A DNA stretch of 64,000 bases from Anisus vortex (Eukaryota > Mollusca > Gastropoda > Planorbidae), in contig OX421499.1 of the NCBI GenBank assembly GCA_949126835.1, forward strand, positions 5,220,295 to 5,284,294, given 5' to 3'. The position numbers were made by a program, and so were the translations under genes. Under the pieces are notes generated by a model. It ran no database searches. It was given only the letters and a program-made list of their open reading frames with translations, and was not told the DNA's origin. Shown piece after piece: positions 60,301 through 64,000 of the stretch (within the stretch, counting starts at the first letter, position 1; every line of letters starts with the position of its first letter).

Positions 60301-62236
60301 TCTATCAAACAGCACCACAAAGGGGATATGAGTTTTACGTGCCGGGATTATACCCAATGCACAACCCACTACTAGTCGCCTTACGACATGCAAGTGGGAC
60401 TAAGTGGGGTTATTCTTTCACCTGGTCATTTCCAGGACCCCCATACCCACACGGGGGATTCATTCCTAATAAAAATTCATAAGATTTATAAGCAAGTTTA
60501 ATCAACACATAAGTCCATAATAAAGTAGTAGTAAAGTACCCGTCGGACCGAATTGATCCATAGGTCCGATGAAGCAGCGTTCACCAGTTTCTGTGGCCAC
60601 GACATACTAGGTGATTATGCGGCAAGCACTATGCACAGCCGCCTTTACTTTACCCCAACTGAGGTCAGGTACCCATCAGAGCTGGGTAGACTCACGGACA
60701 CCCTCCAGACCCGGGAAAAAATCCTAGCCTGCACCAAGATTCGAACCCGGGACCTTTGGCTCGCCAGTCAACGCACTGCCGCTCGGCTAACGTGCCCCTA
60801 TAAGTCCATAATAACGGAAGGTAATTAGGTAGCGTCCATTAGGACTGCACTGTCAATTTTTAAAAAACAACTCAGTAATTGGTCAATTTTCGTAATTTAA
60901 AAAGCAAAATAAAATTCAACCTATTCAGCTATCGAATAAATATTCTGCCCGAGACTATGGTGAAAGGTCAGATCCTTTATTTTGTTCTTTAAATAGACAC
61001 CCTTTCTTGGGGGTATATATACGCGCCTGGGATCCAGGGAATTTTCTTTTTTTGATGACAATATATGTGCCTGGGACTGAGGAGAAGAAATAGGTTGATG
61101 ACAGTATAGTCGCCTGGGACTGTAAGGGTTAATCCTACCCTGAATATAGTCAATAGTACACCATTCACACAGATATTCCAAAAGCAAATTATCCAGTGAG
61201 TCACGGTAGTTTTACTAAACAGTGTTTGAGGGGAAAAAAAAAACTTACCTTAAAATATTCCGATGCTGAGTCCAGGGTCACCTCGGATTTAATTTCATCA
61301 AATCTAGACAATCCAGTGACAACCTAGAGGGGAAGGGGTCAATGCAAACCAAAAACAAGAAATTAACTTTTAGTATACAAAATAAGTTTGTTTTTACCTA
61401 TATCCAAATAATATTATGAAATGATACTAATTTGTTTCCTCCATTAAAATACGTGTATGTTGCATTGAGAGGCCAACATTTTCCAGAGTTCTCTGTCTGT
61501 TGCAACAATTTCAGCTTCATCACAGTCCACACAGGTGGACTGCCAGTCTCTCTTCCAGATTGATCTCCCCAGGTGATCAGATGGCACCTTTGTCTCCCTC
61601 TCCAATTCAATAATTTCAGAACACAAGACCCTTTTATGCTATTTTACTAAATCATTTTTGGATGATTAGTAGTAGTATATCCGGATGATAAAGCAATATT
61701 TATTTTTGTTTGCATAATCTAGCAATATTTATGTACAATCCAGCAATATTTCTTTGGAACATAAATCATTATTTTTGACTAATCTATCAACAAGTTGGCT
61801 GAGGTTTTATAATTTTATGAACCCAACTCGTCCTTGGCCCTGACTGGCCTATATATTTCTACGTACTGCCACTTTACCGTATCATTGTTTAGGTCAGTGC
61901 TGCCCTGCAGCAGGATGATGCTCTGATCCACCGCCAGATAGAAGACATCGTGGATGCCCGGCATTGCGTTGGAGCTGTCCACTCTGGTGATGTCCACCTT
62001 CATTTCCACTTCGGTTCCGGTGCGAGTCTCGGCTGAATCGAACTCAACTTTGACCTGAGGGAAGAATGAGCCCATCAATGCAACATTAATTAGAATGCTA
62101 AATATAACCCTGTGTTCCTTTTGTATATAAACATTCATTGTATATATTGAGCGTTGGATTAGTCTTTCAGCTTTTCAAAATAACTTTCACCATACCTGGT
62201 GGGTAATGCCCACAGGGCAGTCAAAAGCCTCTTTAC
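24251..62236 (-). CDS. TEP: CD109-like thioester-containing protein (TEP), 3' part
   Basis: Alpha-2-macroglobulin-superfamily protein that covalently tags targets through an internal Cys-Gln thioester; invertebrate TEPs act in innate immunity as opsonins or protease traps. I assembled 22 exons with GT-AG sites and agreeing phases, 941 residues to the stop. Domains in order: end of MG4, MG5 (AVDQSIILL), MG6 with bait region, MG7, CUB first half, thioester domain (PYGCGEQNM), CUB second half, receptor-binding domain, hydrophobic tail. A His 118 residues after the thioester Cys (GKVLHSDM) matches the C3 catalytic His, which predicts hydroxyl preference. The C-terminal tail ends without a cytoplasmic segment, as for GPI-anchored CD109. 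N-glycosylation sequons include NAT and NNT. MG1-4 and the promoter lie right of the window. The introns are full of minisatellites. Confidence 0.93.
24508..25195. repeat. 18-bp minisatellite in last TEP intron
   Basis: About 37 copies alternating GTTATCTATACAAGTAAA and GTTATCTAAACAAGTTAA. It fills most of the intron between exons 21 and 22. The far end (25160-25195) carries the inverted form (ACTTGTTTAAATAACTTTAC). Confidence 0.92.
25312..25417 (-). CDS. TEP exon 21 (RBD end)
   Basis: Thirty-five codons plus one base: APPEEGYCLTANLEQHLE, then VQKPGFAKFYPYYDP, the V...KPAxxxVYDYYxP ending of TEP receptor-binding domains. Donor CCAG|GTTAGA. If unspliced, the frame reads Gly and stops (TAG at 25307-25309), which would give a protein without the hydrophobic tail. 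Confidence 0.9.
25440..25872. other. GC-rich block in intron 20, ending in a C run
   Basis: GC- and CpG-rich sequence within the intron between exons 20 and 21, ending in about 20 C (25852-25871). Short open frames exist on both strands without a family match. No splice-phase-compatible TEP exon found. Perhaps an old mobile element. Confidence 0.35.
26357..26513 (-). CDS. TEP exon 20 (receptor-binding domain)
   Basis: One base plus 52 codons: SKSLKYTGMFVTTLSLPSGE, then RVDTDDLAIHFYMDQ, matching the SGMxxxxxxLPSG...V...xxxxxYLD pattern of the A2M receptor-binding domain. Acceptor TTTAG, donor CAG|GTGAGT. Confidence 0.9.
26608..26908 (+). mobile_element. tRNA-derived SINE family A copy with internal duplication
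   Basis: GTGGCCCAGTGGCACCG head, GGGTTCAAATCCTGGTAAAG B box, and the body to CAGACGGGATACTTTACTTT. A short internal segment (AATACCCTAGTATGCTA) is present twice. Confidence 0.82.
26909..27058 (+). mobile_element. SINE family A, internally deleted copy
   Basis: GTTTCGAATCCTGGTGAAGG, then directly GGGGTAAAGTAAAGGTGGCT and CGCTGCTTCTCTGGC. Lies immediately after another plus-strand copy. Lacks the middle and 3' end. Confidence 0.65.
27210..27337 (-). CDS. TEP exon 19 (CUB/RBD start)
   Basis: Forty-two codons plus two bases: VVYTYYTYAGEDDQAPA, then TLLFLETKSTKL and a Cys in VQACVK that may pair with the Cys of exon 21. Acceptor TTCTTCCCAG, donor AGAG|GTAAAT. Confidence 0.87.
27445..27672 (+). 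mobile_element. tRNA-derived SINE family B copy
   Basis: ACACGGTGGCCTAGTCGGCA head, B-box-like GGATTGAATCCTGG, middle GTATATCCAGCTCTGAGGGG, then TGGACATAATAATTTTCTTT and AGAAGAAACATTT. The 3' end differs from family A and matches 31.59 and 59.2 kb. Confidence 0.65.
28088..28156 (-). CDS. TEP exon 18 (CUB second half)
   Basis: Twenty-three codons, phase 0 to 0: LPPTTDKVSVTFTGGPNS then VAVVK. LP...V...TGxGxAxV is the usual segment before the receptor-binding domain. Acceptor ATTCCACAG, donor AAG|GTGAGA. Confidence 0.88.
28298..28444 (-). CDS. TEP exon 17 (TED end / CUB second half)
   Basis: Forty-nine codons, phase 0 to 0: DTVMVLQALSEFGSKF directly follows STQ, as in all TEPs (STQDTVVALQAL). 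Then HLKVMHPVDMTFELSG enters the second CUB half. Acceptor TCGTGTAG, donor ACG|GTAATG. Confidence 0.92.
28990..30485. repeat. 34-bp minisatellite, about 44 copies, TEP intron 16
   Basis: Unit CTGAGTTGCAAGATGTGGCT followed by ATTGGTTCAAAATA. Homogeneous at the low-coordinate end; more diverged with TTCCAAG, GACATGG and TTTTATC variants toward the other. Variant blocks repeat (for example 29640-29780 and 29845-29985). Confidence 0.95.
30900..31144 (-). CDS. TEP exon 16 (thioester domain end)
   Basis: 245 nt, phase 1 in, phase 0 out. Contains RNLEIGAYVLLTYTRLHRLA and MKWLQSQQNSKGGFHSTQ, matching (I)EMTAYALLxY...WLxxQRNSxGGFxSTQ. The frame requires an acceptor at the purine-rich AAAAAG (31145). 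The better-looking CACAG eight bases further on would shift the frame. Donor CAG|GTTGGT. Confidence 0.88.
31297..31540 (+). mobile_element. SINE family A copy with target-site duplication
   Basis: Family A body with a slightly shortened head, ending GGCGGGATACTTTACTTTAC. Flanked by TACACTTTTTACTT (31281-31294) and TACACTCTTTACTT (31540-31553), a 14-base duplication with one change. Confidence 0.82.
31587..31762 (+). mobile_element. SINE family B copy
   Basis: GACATGGTGGTATGGTGTAA head, then CTGCCGCCCTGCAGGAGTTT, GGACGTAATAATATTCTATC and AGAAGGAACATCTGTAAAAC. Confidence 0.6.
32166..32540. repeat. 20-bp minisatellite in TEP intron 15
   Basis: About 19 nearly identical copies of AACACTAACAAGTGGGTGGG. 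Confidence 0.95.
32629..32821 (-). CDS. TEP exon 15 (thioester domain helices)
   Basis: Sixty-four codons plus one base. Contains NKALLYIKSNL and TFVAALAAYGLSLI, toroid helices typical of the domain (the (T/A)YALAL helix). NNTK is a potential N-glycosylation site. Acceptor TTCTCTGCAG, donor TCAG|GTAAGA. Confidence 0.92.
32937..33014 (-). CDS. TEP exon 14 (thioester domain)
   Basis: Twenty-six codons, phase 0 to 0: SGTGSDEALTVYVLISMLEA then SQALWE. Matches the (L)TAYVLIALLEA helix of TEPs. Acceptor TGTATTCCAG, donor GAG|GTAAAT. Confidence 0.92.
33015..34326. other. TEP intron 13, nothing recognised
   Basis: AT-rich intron between exons 13 and 14. The phrase CGCCAAAACGTC(C/A) occurs twice (near 33946 and 33975). 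Nothing further is supported. Confidence 0.4.
34327..34483 (-). CDS. TEP exon 13 (thioester domain, catalytic His)
   Basis: One base plus 52 codons: LTAFVIRSFAQASEFIPVDD, then GVEFLQSRQDANGKF and VERGKVLHSDMQ. The His of VLHSDM aligns with C3 HQEM, 118 residues after the thioester Cys (116 in human C3). Acceptor CTCACCAG, donor CAG|GTACGT. Confidence 0.95.
34963..35481 (-). repeat. 78-bp array of exon 12 3' end plus splice donor
   Basis: Tandem units carry GGGGGGAGGAGTCACCTGAC, then GTGGGAAGTACCTG|GTGAGT, then CTTACACAGATGTGTAGGAA. The donor core recurs at about 35000, 35078, 35156, 35238, 35316, 35394 and 35472 (plus-strand start of GGTACTCACC). Only the last belongs to the authentic exon 12; the other six lie in the intron. 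Units are nearly identical, so the expansion is recent. Confidence 0.92.
35481..35571 (-). CDS. TEP exon 12 (thioester domain; 3' end duplicated in intron)
   Basis: 91 nt, phase 1 in, phase 2 out: GYQRQVENYRHKDGSYSAW then GEESPDSVGSTW across the junction, the GYQRxLxYRxxDGSYSAFG...GSTW motif of TEPs. Acceptor TCCTGTGCAG, donor ACCTG|GTGAGT. Reading through the donor gives an immediate TGA. The last 35-40 exon bases plus the donor are copied in tandem in the following intron. Confidence 0.94.
36431..36914. repeat. 43-bp minisatellite in TEP intron 11
   Basis: About 11 copies of GCTGATACACCTAGGTGGCC followed by CTCACCTACCCTCCCATAGATAT. Minor TCTCC and AAATGTG variants. Confidence 0.93.
37476..37655 (-). 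CDS. TEP exon 11 (thioester exon)
   Basis: 180 nt, phase 1 to 1. Encodes LENLVSVPYGCGEQNMVST; Cys and Gln of GCGEQ form the internal thioester. Then NIFGLKYIRGTGQ and the helices of the alpha/alpha toroid (MASQLATNMKK). Acceptor TTTTGTAG, donor AAAG|GTGGGC. It follows the 30-bp minisatellite intron. Confidence 0.96.
37896..40266. repeat. 30-bp minisatellite, about 79 copies, TEP intron 10
   Basis: Unit GGTTGGTAGGACCACTAACT plus GTAATTAGTG. Because 30 is divisible by three and the unit lacks stops in several frames, long open frames (up to 544 codons) exist on both strands as GLVGPLTVIS or PTNPLITVSG repeats. A single 31-bp unit near 38655 breaks the register. Variant units (CGTAATT, CATAATT, GAGTTGG) recur at about 330-bp spacing between 39.0 and 39.8 kb. 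It is intronic, so it is not translated in the TEP. Confidence 0.96.
40710..40848 (-). CDS. TEP exon 10 (CUB first half)
   Basis: Forty-six codons plus one base. Starts PEGVERSRALTKVLSL and ends WPDNIVPDSQRVELKVT, matching the PEG...VPDSxRxExxxxG segment that precedes the thioester domain. Acceptor TTTGTTCAG, donor ACTG|GTATGT, phase 1 out. Confidence 0.92.
40915..41035. repeat. Dispersed repeat family C copy
   Basis: AACATCATTTAAAACACTAA ... CTGTATAGAAGAAGCATCTG, matching the 3.4- and 63.0-kb copies. Confidence 0.5.
41131..41390 (-). mobile_element. SINE family A, full length with perfect 15-bp TSD
   Basis: Minus-strand copy running from AGTATCCCGCCTGATCGAAT to GCACTGCCGCTCGGCCACCC. Flanked by identical TTTATAAATGCAAAA at 41116-41130 and 41391-41405. 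The intact duplication marks a recent target-primed insertion into the intron between exons 9 and 10. Confidence 0.92.
41790..41865 (-). mobile_element. SINE family A 3' fragment
   Basis: AGTAAAGCAATCCTGTCAGA, then CAAATTGATCTATAGGGCTG and AAAGCATTCACCAG: the 3' quarter of family A in reverse, just before exon 9. Confidence 0.6.
41881..42015 (-). CDS. TEP exon 9 (MG7 end)
   Basis: Forty-five codons, phase 0 to 0. Contains SSVTFRINATSLGQISLHV and DEVKRELLVK, the usual end of MG7 before the (K)PEG turn. NAT is a potential N-glycosylation site. Acceptor TTCCCAG, donor AAG|GTTGGT. Confidence 0.9.
42233..42316 (-). CDS. TEP exon 8 (MG7)
   Basis: Twenty-eight codons, phase 0 to 0: AVVSLAHSNQFLVLDEEE then KDGWYEKPLS. 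Acceptor TTTTGACAG, donor TCA|GTAAGT (consensus). Continues the MG7 beta-sandwich. Confidence 0.85.
42672..42770 (-). CDS. TEP exon 7 (MG7)
   Basis: Thirty-three codons, phase 0 to 0: LFFLSMNLPYSIKRGE then VFVLRVTVFNYRSQDVE. Matches the family pattern FFxxxxLPYSxxRGExxxxxxxVFNY. Acceptor GCATTTCAG, donor GAG|GTATGT. Confidence 0.92.
43581..43695 (-). CDS. TEP exon 6 (MG6-MG7)
   Basis: One base plus 38 codons: MSGRMRSKFTLPDTITSW then IVSAFAINDEGLAVG. The LPDTITSW(I/V)xSAFA motif is a TEP hallmark. Acceptor TGTTCCAG, donor AAG|GTTGTA (weaker than the others). Confidence 0.93.
43819..43921 (-). CDS. TEP exon 5 (MG6, after bait)
   Basis: 103 nt, phase 1 in and phase 2 out. After the Gly-rich NQMMKTGGPGGFQSE it contains IRKDFPDTWLWGHGVT, the conserved (R)xxFPxTWLW motif that resumes MG6 after the bait region in all TEPs. 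Acceptor CTCTACAG, donor CAGA|GTAAAT. Confidence 0.93.
43922..45120. other. Start of TEP intron 4; short AAGCTAAG repeat
   Basis: AT-rich intron. 44680-44775 holds a small AAGCTAAG(C/T)(A/T) tandem patch. No exon recognised. Confidence 0.45.
45125..45482. repeat. 44-bp minisatellite in TEP intron 4
   Basis: About eight copies of CATAATTTTTATTGGTACTA followed by TTTTCCATCAATTGCTTATTGCTT. Confidence 0.92.
46184..46790 (-). mobile_element. LINE 3' end, copy 2
   Basis: The minus strand encodes MPSYLKKLIKPYFPQRTLCS, VPRFSLKTVGLRAFSISG, VWNLFPIQLRQTSSI and TLKKNLKTHYFKIYLS with a stop, then 3' UTR and (ATT)n. Homology to the 48-kb copy continues upstream to about 46790. 5'-truncated. Confidence 0.82.
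46791..47705. other. TEP intron 4, nothing recognised
   Basis: AT-rich intron sequence; no exon or repeat recognised. Confidence 0.4.
47706..47972 (-). mobile_element. SINE family A copy
   Basis: GTAAAGTACCCTTCGGCGGG end, GTGGCCAGCACAATGCCCAG, TACCCATCAGAGCTGGGTAG, and B box GGATTTGAACCCAGAA in reverse. Confidence 0.82.
48003..48790 (-). mobile_element. LINE 3' end with longest ORF2 remnant
   Basis: The minus strand encodes LRRLGQIDQGHND, SFDSAKKLAAAFILLRLDYC, NALLIGIPDDKVDKLQRIQN, SAARLVMRKSRHDS, LHWLPVKARIEYKVALLCHQ and EMPSYLKELI. This is the DYCNxLLxGxP ... NxAARLV ... HWLP signature of CR1/Jockey-like ORF2 C-termini. A frameshifting change near 48420 interrupts the last part. 3' end (ATT)n. 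Confidence 0.87.
48800..49594. other. TEP intron 4, degenerate GAACACA repeats
   Basis: Mostly featureless. 49215-49345 has loosely repeated GAACACATGGT(G/A)AACAC phrases. Confidence 0.45.
49595..49863 (+). mobile_element. tRNA-derived SINE family A, near full length
   Basis: CACGGTGGCCCAGCGGCAGC (A box), GCGTTCGAATCCTGGTGAAG (B box), the CTACTCAGCACTGATGG module and CCGAAGGGTACTTTACTT end. Confidence 0.87.
50221..50313 (-). CDS. Candidate cassette exon in TEP bait region
   Basis: A GC- and CpG-rich island in an AT-rich intron. If bounded by acceptor GTGGCAG and donor CCGGG|GTTGGT it is 93 nt, enters and exits in phase 1, and would add 31 residues (SQDRYYLPELVMAAG then IQVKDDAVDSADQVR) between exons 4 and 5. 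Exons 4 and 5 also join in frame without it. The splice sites are weak and the bait region is not conserved, so homology cannot confirm it. The same frame is open for some 11 further codons upstream. Confidence 0.4.
50452..50712 (+). mobile_element. SINE family A, diverged copy
   Basis: CACGGTGGCCTGGCGGTTAT head, CTGGTTCAAATCCTGGTGAA B box, ACACAATCCCCTAGTATGCC and GACAGGGATACTTTA end. Lies about 140 bp from the candidate cassette exon. Confidence 0.78.
50716..52006. other. TEP intron 4, nothing recognised
   Basis: AT-rich with C runs (50879-50889, 51477-51490) and a short CACATCCACCATCCACCTTC direct repeat at 51027-51077. Confidence 0.45.
52007..52176. mobile_element. hAT-type MITE, 170 bp, with TSD
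   Basis: 17-bp terminal inverted repeats CAGGGCTGTGGAGTCGG / CCGACTCCACAGCCCTG. The interior is built from GGAGTCGGA motifs with GAATTTTGGGTACCTGGAGT twice. Flanked by GTTTTAAA and CTTTTAAA (7 of 8), an 8-bp hAT-type duplication. Confidence 0.87.
52177..53664. other. TEP intron 4, nothing recognised
   Basis: AT-rich; a G-rich patch at 52260-52285. No exon or known repeat recognised. Confidence 0.4.
53665..54310. mobile_element. hAT-type MITE with internal minisatellite
   Basis: Ends CAGGGGTCTGCAACCTTTTG and the inverse of GGGTTACAGACCCCTG are inverted repeats. 8-bp flanks ACTCACAC and AATTACAC agree at 6 of 8. The interior carries nine copies of a 56-bp unit. Confidence 0.75.
53690..54210. 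repeat. 56-bp minisatellite inside MITE
   Basis: Nine copies of AGGATTTTTATTTAGTTCAT followed by TGTGTCAACAGTCTAGAGGT and CAACCTGCCCCACCAT. Alternating TTCATTGTG and TTCAGTGTG variants suggest repeated block duplication. Confidence 0.93.
54311..56059. other. TEP intron 4; G runs and a family C copy
   Basis: Long G runs at 54429-54448 and 55920-55935. 55197-55300 is an inverted family C repeat (CCTGGTTTGTTCAGGCAAAC). An apparent acceptor near 55800 gives no in-phase exon. Confidence 0.45.
56060..56492. mobile_element. TIR MITE (GCGACTTATAC type)
   Basis: Starts TACCGTATAAACTCGCGTAT followed by AAGTCGCAC; the inverse of its end reads TACTGTATATACTCGCGTAT and AAGTCGCAC. Additional GTGCGACTTATACACC copies lie inside near each end. 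No coding sequence. Confidence 0.75.
56496..57155. repeat. 49-bp minisatellite adjoining a MITE end
   Basis: About 13 almost identical copies of GAGTATATATATGTTTCAAC followed by ATTGTTTGTACTTTCCTGAG and ATCAATATT, starting directly at the right end of the preceding TIR element. Confidence 0.94.
57156..58629. other. TEP intron 4 start, nothing recognised
   Basis: AT-rich intron next to exon 4. A short direct repeat (GACCCGGACATTnACAG) lies near 58108 and 58154. Confidence 0.4.
58630..58804 (-). CDS. TEP exon 4 (bait-region exon)
   Basis: Fifty-eight codons plus one base, acceptor TTTTTACTAG, donor GAGA|GTGAGT. Begins KYNLVAAVSRELWVTY and then turns into a Tyr/Gly/Asp-rich stretch (YEYGSYSGGDFVENYDDDG) of low conservation, as expected for the protease-sensitive bait region inserted in MG6. 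Strongly acidic; few basic residues for trypsin-like cleavage. Confidence 0.85.
59181..59328 (-). mobile_element. SINE family B copy
   Basis: TTTACAGATGTTCCTTCTAG, TAGAAGATTATTACGTCCAC, CTCCTGCAGGGCGTCAGGGA, and head CCGCAGGACCAGCCGG. The uninterrupted counterpart of the split copy at 4228-5332. Confidence 0.65.
59329..60523. other. TEP intron 3, partly GC-rich, unrecognised
   Basis: 59990-60480 is less AT-rich and holds CTAGTCGCCTTACGACATGC, a phrase I associate loosely with invertebrate retrotransposons. No reading frame or exon can be assigned. Confidence 0.35.
60524..60799 (-). mobile_element. SINE family A with perfect 15-bp TSD
   Basis: Runs from AGTAGTAGTAAAGTACCCGT to the head CGCTCGGCTAACGTGCCCCT. 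Flanked by identical ATAAGTCCATAATAA at 60509-60523 and 60800-60814, so recently inserted. Confidence 0.9.
60815..61248. other. TEP intron 3, short inexact repeats
   Basis: 61020-61125 repeats CGCCTGGGA / GTGCCTGGGACTGAGG phrases with TTTGATGACA(A/G)TATA. Nothing else recognised. Confidence 0.4.
61249..61323 (-). CDS. TEP exon 3 (MG5-MG6 link)
   Basis: Twenty-five codons, phase 0 to 0: VVTGLSRFDEIKSEV then TLDSASEYFK. Acceptor CCTCTAG, donor AAG|GTAAGT (consensus). Corresponds to the segment after the VDQS motif that leads into MG6. Confidence 0.85.
61878..62054 (-). CDS. TEP exon 2 (MG5)
   Basis: Fifty-nine codons, phase 0 to 0, acceptor TTCCCTCAG, donor ACG|GTAAAG. Contains the family signature FYLAVDQSIILLQGSTDLNN, the VDQS(V/I)LLL motif at the end of MG5 shared by A2M, CD109 and TEPs. 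Confidence 0.92.
62196..62236 (-). CDS. TEP exon 1 of window (MG4/MG5 junction)
   Basis: A short 41-nt exon entered in phase 2: two bases, then KEAFDCPVGITHQ. The acceptor is TTTTAG and the donor CCAG|GTATGG. Short but fully consistent with the following exon, which begins VKVEFDS, the standard start of MG5. Confidence 0.75.
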
Positions 62237-62245
62237 CTAAAACAC

Positions 62246-62860
62246 ATGCAAGCTAGAAATAAGGATCAGATAAAATATTTGAACCATAATTTCAAAAAAG
62301 TAAATAACTTCAAGTATTTAGGATCTATAATCACTGAAAGAAATGAAATTTTAGCAGAAATAAAGGAAAGAATAGCAGCAGGCAATAAAACCTACTACAG
62401 TAGCTACAACTTGCTCAAAAATAAAAATATCTCAAGAAAAACAAAAAAAAACATCTACAAAACAATAATAAGGCCAGTGGTGACTTATGGCAGTGAGACC
62501 TGGACTCTTACAAAAAGTACAGAAAACATACTAAATACCTGGGAAAGAAAAGTCCTCCAAAAAATGTTTGGACCAACCAAAGATAAAGATGGATGGAGGA
62601 TGCGCACCAACAGAGAGATCTATGAGCTATATGAAGACTACTATTGTGGCCGAAATAAAAAAGGGCAGACTACGCTGGACAGGCCACCTGGAACCAATGC
62701 CTAACAGCAGAGAAGCAAAAGTGATATATGCTCAGAACCCCAGAGGAAATCGACCTAAAGGCAAACCCAGACTGAGATGGTTGGACGATGTCGAGATGGA
62801 TCTGCGACAGTCGGGGTACAGGCCTGGAAAAAGAAGGCAATAGATAGGTCCAAGTAGAAG
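62246..62860 (+). mobile_element. LINE reverse-transcriptase C-terminal fragment
   Basis: The plus strand encodes FKYLGSIITERNEILAEIKE, IIRPVVTYGSETWTLTKSTE and WERKVLQKMFGPTKDKDGWR. After a one-base frameshift near 62640-62670 it continues RLRWTGHLEPMP and PRLRWLDDVEMDLRQSGYRP. This is the usual C-terminus of non-LTR reverse transcriptases. It is opposite in strand to the TEP gene and begins 9 bases beyond TEP exon 1 of the window. Confidence 0.87.
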
Positions 62861-62939
62861 GAGGTGGTGAGGCAGGCCAGAGCCCTCCATGGGGATGATG
62901 ATAATTATTTGAACAGTGCTGAGTTGCTTAGAACCACTA

Positions 62940-63098
62940 AGTAGCAAAATGGGTTGCCTGAACAAACCAGGGAAACCAATAACTTAACATTTTTTAAAAC
63001 ACTATAAGACATGCAATGCTAGACTCAAACCTTGGATAAAAGTAGGAAACAATAATCTTTTGTATAGAAAGAGTGTGTGTAACATAGAAGATAAGATA
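62940..63098. repeat. Dispersed repeat family C copy
   Basis: GGGTTGCCTGAACAAACCAG, AACATTTTTTAAAACACTAT and TTGTATAGAAAGAGTGTGTG in the same order as at 3.4 kb. Confidence 0.55.
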
Positions 63099-63184
63099 AT
63101 GACATGGAAACATTTAGGTTCACTCTTCAGATTTTTTTAGAAGAGTGCCGTGTGTGGCTGAACAGCAAATGGCCTTGGGTAGGA

Positions 63185-63296
63185 CGCACCTTGAGAAGAA
63201 CAGAGGATAATGTAGCCTGACAAGCACTAGACTGGAGTGCCGCACCTTGAGAAGAACAGAGGATAATGTAGCCTGACAAGCACTAGACTGGAGTGC
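63185..63296. repeat. 56-bp direct duplication
   Basis: Two essentially identical copies of CGCACCTTGAGAAGAACAGA ... CACTAGACTGGAGTGC head to tail. Confidence 0.92.
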
Positions 63297-63719
63297 CGTA
63301 GGGAATGACAAAGGTAAGATAACCAAAGCATGATGTCTGCCTAGTGTAGACCCAAATGAAGGGAGTCACATGAAGGGAGGGAGACATATGTGAGTCTGTG
63401 GAGAGGTGTTATTAAGGGCCATATGCTTCTAAGGTTGGCCAGCTCACCACCAGCTCCCCTCACCACCCTATAGATTTAGGAGCTGGGTGGACACAAGGGA
63501 TTCCCCAGAAATCAGATTTATCATCTGTCATATGAAGGATCCTGGTTTTAAAAGCATAAAAAAATACTTTATTTCATTGGGAATGTTTACTTTGAAAATG
63601 GATCAATGGACACAAGAGGATATGTGACCAAACTAGTGCTTCACCGCCTATACTTTGGCTGACTTTGTAGTAAACCAACAAGATGCGGGAAGACTTTGTA
63701 GTAATGAAAAGTTTCTTTT

Positions 63720-63970
63720 TCAGACTATGTGGCAGGGCAAGTGAAGTAGATTTCACAAGCCTGTGTCCACAGCATACAAGGAGATTTGTGTGACCAACAT
63801 ACACCCAGCCATCTTTACTTTCCACCAAACTAACACTAGGTACCCATCAGCTGTGTAGATTCTCTCCTCCCCTGCCAGGAACAAAAATCACCCTGGCATT
63901 TGTGCGGATTTGAATTTGGGACCTTTGGAATGGTTATCGGAGCAGGATGCTATTAGACCACCATGACGCT
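63720..63970 (-). mobile_element. SINE family A-like, strongly diverged
   Basis: CACAAGCCTGTGTCCACAGC, ACATACACCCAGCCATCTTT, TAGGTACCCATCAGCTGTGT, and the B-box region GGATTTGAATTTGGGACCTT in reverse. Order as in family A but many changes. Confidence 0.55.
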
Positions 63971-64000
63971 CTTTTATTTTGATATTACTTGTGCTGCCAA

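Overview
This is eukaryotic, AT-rich, intron-bearing DNA. The signs are GT-AG split exons, tRNA-derived SINEs, non-LTR retrotransposon (LINE) remnants, terminal-inverted-repeat MITEs and many minisatellites. The protein families and the repeat landscape suggest a lophotrochozoan animal, most plausibly a gastropod mollusc. That assignment is inference; no species-diagnostic gene is present.

Two protein-coding genes are supported, both on the minus strand and both cut by the window edges. (1) An aquaporin/MIP-family gene occupies 62-1913: its first coding exon and second exon are here, and the rest lies left of base 1. Its first pore motif reads NPS instead of NPA. (2) A thioester-containing protein (TEP; alpha-2-macroglobulin/CD109 family) runs from 62236 down to its stop at 24251. 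I reconstructed 22 exons whose splice sites and phases agree throughout (2,826 nt in frame, 941 residues). They run from the end of MG4/MG5 through MG6 with the bait region, MG7, the CUB halves, the thioester domain with GCGEQ and a catalytic-type His, the receptor-binding domain, and a C-terminal hydrophobic tail typical of GPI anchoring. MG1-MG4 and the promoter lie right of the window. One further phase-compatible candidate exon (50221-50313) sits in the 14.7-kb intron that splits the bait region.

Layout: 1-1.9 kb aquaporin; 1.9-24.2 kb intergenic, filled with simple repeats, LINE and SINE remnants, MITEs and large tandem arrays; 24.25-62.24 kb the TEP gene, whose introns carry at least eight minisatellites plus SINEs, LINE 3' ends and MITEs; 62.24-64 kb a further TEP intron or upstream region with a LINE fragment and a decayed SINE.

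The most unusual structure is a 78-bp tandem array (about 35.0-35.5 kb) made from the 3' end of a thioester-domain exon together with its splice donor, giving seven tandem copies of a strong donor. The long open frames through the 30-bp array at 37.9-40.3 kb are repeat artefacts, not genes.
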